64,000 nt of DNA from Voacanga thouarsii. Lineage: Eukaryota; Streptophyta; Magnoliopsida; Gentianales; Apocynaceae. Of this stretch, positions 60,374 to 64,000 are shown piece after piece (position 1 is the stretch's first letter; each line of letters opens with the position of its first letter). A program made the position numbers and the translations under genes. Location of the stretch: assembly GCA_026120185.1 (NCBI GenBank), contig JANUWF010001617.1, positions 310,001 through 374,000 of the forward strand, read 5' to 3'. Under the pieces are notes generated by a model, which was not told the origin of the DNA, made no database searches, and worked only from the letters and a program-made list of their open reading frames with translations.

Positions 60374-61438
60374 ATACTTTGATGTATCAAATAAAAAATA
60401 TATTGTTAAAAACAAATAAATAAGTAACTTTTAATCAAATAATATCTTATATTATAATTATTAGTAATATACTAGGATGATGTCGTGCACACACATAGTT
60501 TGAGTGATTTTCAAAAAATATTAATATAACATTGATTCGTATTCAAATAAGTTAGTATAATGTTAATTCGTATCAAGTATGAATTTATTGACTTCAGATA
60601 ACCCTATAATAGATATTCACTCTTTCTTATAGAAGTTTTAATGCAGTAAATTATAAATGTCATGAGATTTACTCTTTTGTGAGAAAATAATGCTAATAAA
60701 TCGCGTTTTTTATTTTTTAATACCAATGTTAACAAAATAGACTTTTTAATACATTAGAAGAGAAAAACATATAAATAAAATTTATAACAACGCAATTAAT
60801 GATAAATATTTTTATTAACTAAATTAATACATATAAAATTTTCTAAAAGGTGGAGGGAATGACCAAGTAACTTTTTATTTCCTCATAATTGATGTGACTA
60901 ATAAGAAATTGAACAAAAGGACCAATTATGTCACTCAAAAATGATAAAGGACCTAAAAAGTTAAAAAAATAAAGTATAGGGACCAACTATGCCAATTGAA
61001 AAAATTTATATACCAAAAATACCCTTATAAATATTTTAAAAGTCAAACCAATTACGTTGACTTGGCATTGAATAACGGAAATTTTGACGGAAGGACTAAG
61101 TATGTCAAACGAAAAATGATTGAGGACCTAAAAAGTAAAAAATAAAGTTCAAAAGCCAATCATAGCAGTAAAAAAAATATTCAGGGACTAAATGTGAAAT
61201 TAAGCCATACTTTGATGTATCAAATAAAATATATATTGTTAAAAACAAATAAATAAGTAACTTTTAATCAAATAATATCATATATTATAATTATTAGTAA
61301 TATACTAGGATGATGTCATGCACGAGATAGTTTGAGTGATTTTCAAAAAATATTAATATAATATTGATTCGTATTCAAATAAGTTAGTATAATGTTAATT
61401 TGTATCAAATATGAATTTATTGACTTCAAATAACCATA
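59693..61438. repeat. Tandem duplication of about 0.9 kb
   Basis: Unit 1 (59693-60608) repeats as unit 2 (60609-61438), both starting ATAGATATTCACTCTTTC. Unit 2 is about 85 bases shorter; part of the loss is near the GGGACCAA repeats. Identity is high otherwise. The units contain the right end of the Mutator-like element, its target copy and flanking DNA, so the duplication is younger than the insertion. Confidence 0.85.
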
Positions 61439-61711
61439 TATATATATATATATATAATAAGAGGGGGTGCCCTTTTGGAACTTGAGCTGATTGTGCTATA
61501 ATTTGTAGTGAAAAAGAACGAGACTTGGTGGAAAAACTAGTGCAAGACTTAGTGGAACAAATAGTGCATAAGAAAAGAAATTAAATACACTCACAAGAAA
61601 CTTGCTACAGGGTAAGAAGATGTGAAAGTAGTACTTTGATGCTAGACATAGAACTTCTATAGTGGAAATTGTAATGAAAAAAGTAGGAAAGTACTAGCAC
61701 TAAGCAAACCT

Positions 61712-61742
<31 letters not shown>

Positions 61743-62560
61743 GCTATTTATATATAAAGTAAGTACAAGACTTATATATACACTATTTGTAATATATAAA
61801 GCAAGCACGGAAGAAATATTAAACTGTCCAAAATGATTATGAGTCAAATATTAGCTTTTATTTCAAAATATCGTTGTCAAATTAAATATTTTTTAGCTTG
61901 ATTAATATACAATAAATAAAATCATGAACGGTATCTTCTAAGTTTACGAAGTTCAAATTCTATAATATCAAGATATGCGTAACACTGTTCAATAGTTTCT
62001 AAAGAATTTACAGTCCTTTTAAAGGAACGATCGCAATCAGGAGTAATTAATTATTGTAAAACGTAATAATAACGAGCTGATTCAGATACCATAAAGAATA
62101 ACTAAGGAATAAGAAAAGAGTTTTAAAGTCTTACCTAATAGTACGTTCATTTATTCTTTCATTCACCAGGATGGCTCACGCCTTTTTCCCTGAAATGCCT
62201 CTAACGCCTTTCCTTTGAACGGGTACTTTGGCTCTTTTACTGATGGCTACTAAGGACGTGTAGTGAATAACTGTCTGGGGATACTCTTTTGCTTAACTTT
62301 AGCTATTGGAAAGTTAGAAACTAAACATTACTACTGGAGGATTTATTGCAAAGAGGGATTGTATTTCTTAAGTTAATGAGGTTTGCTCATCAGAAAGCTT
62401 ACAAGAAAATATAAAGAACTTAGGAGTTTTTTTTCCACTGTGTGCATCATGCTCAATATTTCTAAGACTGATGCTTTTATACTGAAGAATTCCTATAAGT
62501 CTAGCTTGATTGTAGATATACAGTGCATTCCTCTAGGCATAACAGAAAGCAAAAAAATAA
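61439..62560. other. Unassigned region with TA microsatellites
   Basis: TA runs at about 61437-61458 and 61717-61743. From about 62150 to 62300 GC rises, but no gene is recognised. A plus-strand frame of 63 codons at 62383-62574 is not supported. Confidence 0.3.
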
Positions 62561-63000
62561 AGTCTATCGCATAAGTCCTTTCTTATTTTCTTTTGCATGA
62601 GTGGAGTACCTGTAGCCACTTTTAATTGTCTTTTTGCATGAGTGAAAATTATCTTTAGTCTTCCCGCATTTCCTCTTCAGATTCGCTTGCACATATTTCA
62701 GTTCCAAATTCTTCTTCTTCTTCATGTAGCTTCTTTTCATAAAGAAAAAGATAATATTGCCAAATATCTGGATATTTTGTCTTGGTCTCAAATTCTACTT
62801 CAGCAAAAAAATATTAATGTTGTACATATATTTTATGAATCTTGTTTTCTGCAAAGAGGTGAAATCTCTGGCATCGTTTCGTGATTTTGTCATGTTTAAA
62901 AGCAAGAGTTTTTAGTCTCTAATGTCTTAGTTGTCTTGCAATGCTTTTTGAGCAAATCTTTTGTCTGATGAATCTTGATTCTACATTGATTGGTAACATT
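62561..63000 (-). pseudogene. Coding-like remnant, possibly viral (minus)
   Basis: On the minus strand a protein-like stretch is readable at about 62650-62810, containing KYPDIWQYYLFLYEK and an acidic run (EEEEEF), bounded by stops. It lies downstream of, and in the same direction as, the frame at 63111-63617, so both may belong to one decayed element. The family is not established. Confidence 0.3.
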
Positions 63001-63110
63001 CGTGGTGAAGTGACCCATATATGATGAAGTGAGAGAATAATTTCAAGATCATCCCATTCTAGTGGGGTTGAGCTAATTTCGACTTTTACAATAGGTTCTG
63101 CTATTTCGAA

Positions 63111-63617
63111 TTATTTCAAGATTGCAAGAGCCAACTGTTTCCCAACAATATTTGTTTGTTCTGGAGTTGTAAAGATAACTTGGTTGAGACGTCCATAGTC
63201 CAGCAGTGTCTGTAGTGTTATTGGAAACATCTCTCCATTTGCTAAGATTAATTCGAAATTTCTAAAATATGCTAAGTCGATATTAACTGTTAATATTAAA
63301 TATTCTAATTGACAACCACATGTGATAAAATAAAAAATATAGGCTGCACAATCAGGTTGACAAATTTTACAGGTGTCAGGGTTACACTTTTTTGTAGGAT
63401 GTTTGCAATATACAATATGCAAGGTTAAGTGAGGATCTGTACAAGTTCTAAACCATTCTTGTAAGAGAGTAATTTTTTCTAAAAACTTATCTTGAATTTT
63501 TTCATAAATTAATTCTATAATAGTATCCGGGAATCTTGTTAAGAGTTTTTGTGCTTTAAAAAATATTCTAGGAATCAAGAATTCAAAAGGTCTGGTTATT
63601 TCTGATTTTTCTGGCAT
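63111..63617 (-). pseudogene. 168-codon frame, candidate endogenous pararetrovirus remnant
   Basis: An intact frame of 168 codons with protein-like composition, starting MPEKSEITRPFEFLIPRIFF. Its middle has a Cys-rich segment (YCKHPTKKCNPDTCKICQPDC, about residues 70-90) and its end has TTPEQTNIVGKQLALAI. Upstream on the same strand the sequence is coding-like but broken by stops. The layout and general look recall plant endogenous caulimovirus-type polyproteins or another retroelement, but no diagnostic domain (reverse transcriptase, protease or coat zinc knuckle) is visible in the window. It could instead be an unknown plant gene exon. Confidence 0.35.
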
Positions 63618-64000
63618 AAAAATAACTTTGGGTTCTTAATTCTGAAAATCTTCCAACTTAACTGTTAATCGCACAATCTCTTCATTTTAAGAAGAAATTA
63701 TACCAGTAGACACAGCTTATATTGTTGTCGCAATGAGTGAATTAATTCTTTTTGAGAATTAATATCCTCATTGTAAAACCTGCACTTATCATTTAATAAT
63801 TTAAAATTTCTACTTAAAGCATCACAATGATTACAAAATTCTACCTTTTGTACATTTGTGTCTACTGGATAGTTACTTGTACTAGGTATATTAGTTATTT
63901 GAGGAAAAGCTTATGGGGAATAATTGTTTAGTTCTGTTCTACAGTTTAGTTCAATAAAGAAATTTAAACCAATTCTACTTCTAGCAAATTCTAATGCTTC
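63618..64000 (-). pseudogene. Broken coding-like sequence upstream of the 168-codon frame
   Basis: Read from 64000 leftward, about 30 codons are open (EALEFARSRIGLNFFIEL), then a stop. A helical stretch follows at about 63735-63870 (CNHCDALSRNFKLLNDKC, KELIHSLRQQYK), then more stops. The element or gene continues beyond the window edge. Confidence 0.3.

Noticed and set aside
1..64000. CRISPR arrays, rRNA, operons, riboswitches, tRNA genes
   Set aside because: Plant nuclear DNA; no array-like repeats, no rRNA sequence and no convincing tRNA fold were seen by eye.

Overview
The window is AT-rich nuclear DNA from a flowering plant, most likely a eudicot. The evidence is the GT-AG introns, three plant gene families that can be spliced together by hand (a PIRL leucine-rich repeat protein, the Pol I factor RRN3 and a MORC-type ATPase), and a dense load of plant transposable elements. 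Species cannot be told from the sequence.

Layout. 0-8 kb: a 1.9-kb solo LTR (183-2061), a Tourist-like MITE (2292-2890), a Mutator-like TIR element (2956-4182), then a small intronless gene on the minus strand (4824-5141). 8.5-10.5 kb: a complete three-exon PIRL4/5-like gene (minus). 10.6-16 kb: AT-rich intergenic DNA with a probable Stowaway element and an unexplained GC-richer block at 14.8-15.35 kb. 16.0-21.5 kb: an old, mutated Ty1/copia retrotransposon with both LTRs. 22.1-30.5 kb: a degraded gene region with a three-fold G-box repeat, a mitochondrial-looking stretch and an EXO70H-like N-terminal fragment present as a tandem pair, all interrupted by a rearranged second copia element on the minus strand (24260-29943). 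32.0-38.6 kb: complete 15-exon RRN3 gene (plus), with an antisense solo LTR in intron 5. 40.8-55.3 kb: complete MORC/GHKL ATPase gene with a CW zinc finger (minus, 736 codons over 15 coding exons), convergent with RRN3. 55.3-64 kb: LTR and hAT-like remnants, a Stowaway element, a MULE with a perfect 9-bp target duplication, a 0.9-kb tandem duplication, and a minus-strand block of broken reading frames that may be an endogenous pararetrovirus remnant.

The most striking structure is in the large MORC intron (49797-53550): a foldback element with about 0.72-kb arms about 90% alike by eye, a loop made of two 210-bp tandem units, and two separate hAT-type insertions in one arm, each with a perfect 8-bp target duplication. 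Transcribed as part of the MORC pre-mRNA, it could form a long hairpin inside the gene of a silencing-related ATPase. That consequence is inference; the inverted repeat is read directly.

The host genes do not form an operon or pathway. RRN3 (rRNA transcription), MORC (chromatin silencing in plants) and PIRL (unknown signalling) are independent neighbours. Exon boundaries were placed by hand from reading frame, GT-AG sites and family similarity; no alignment or expression data were used.
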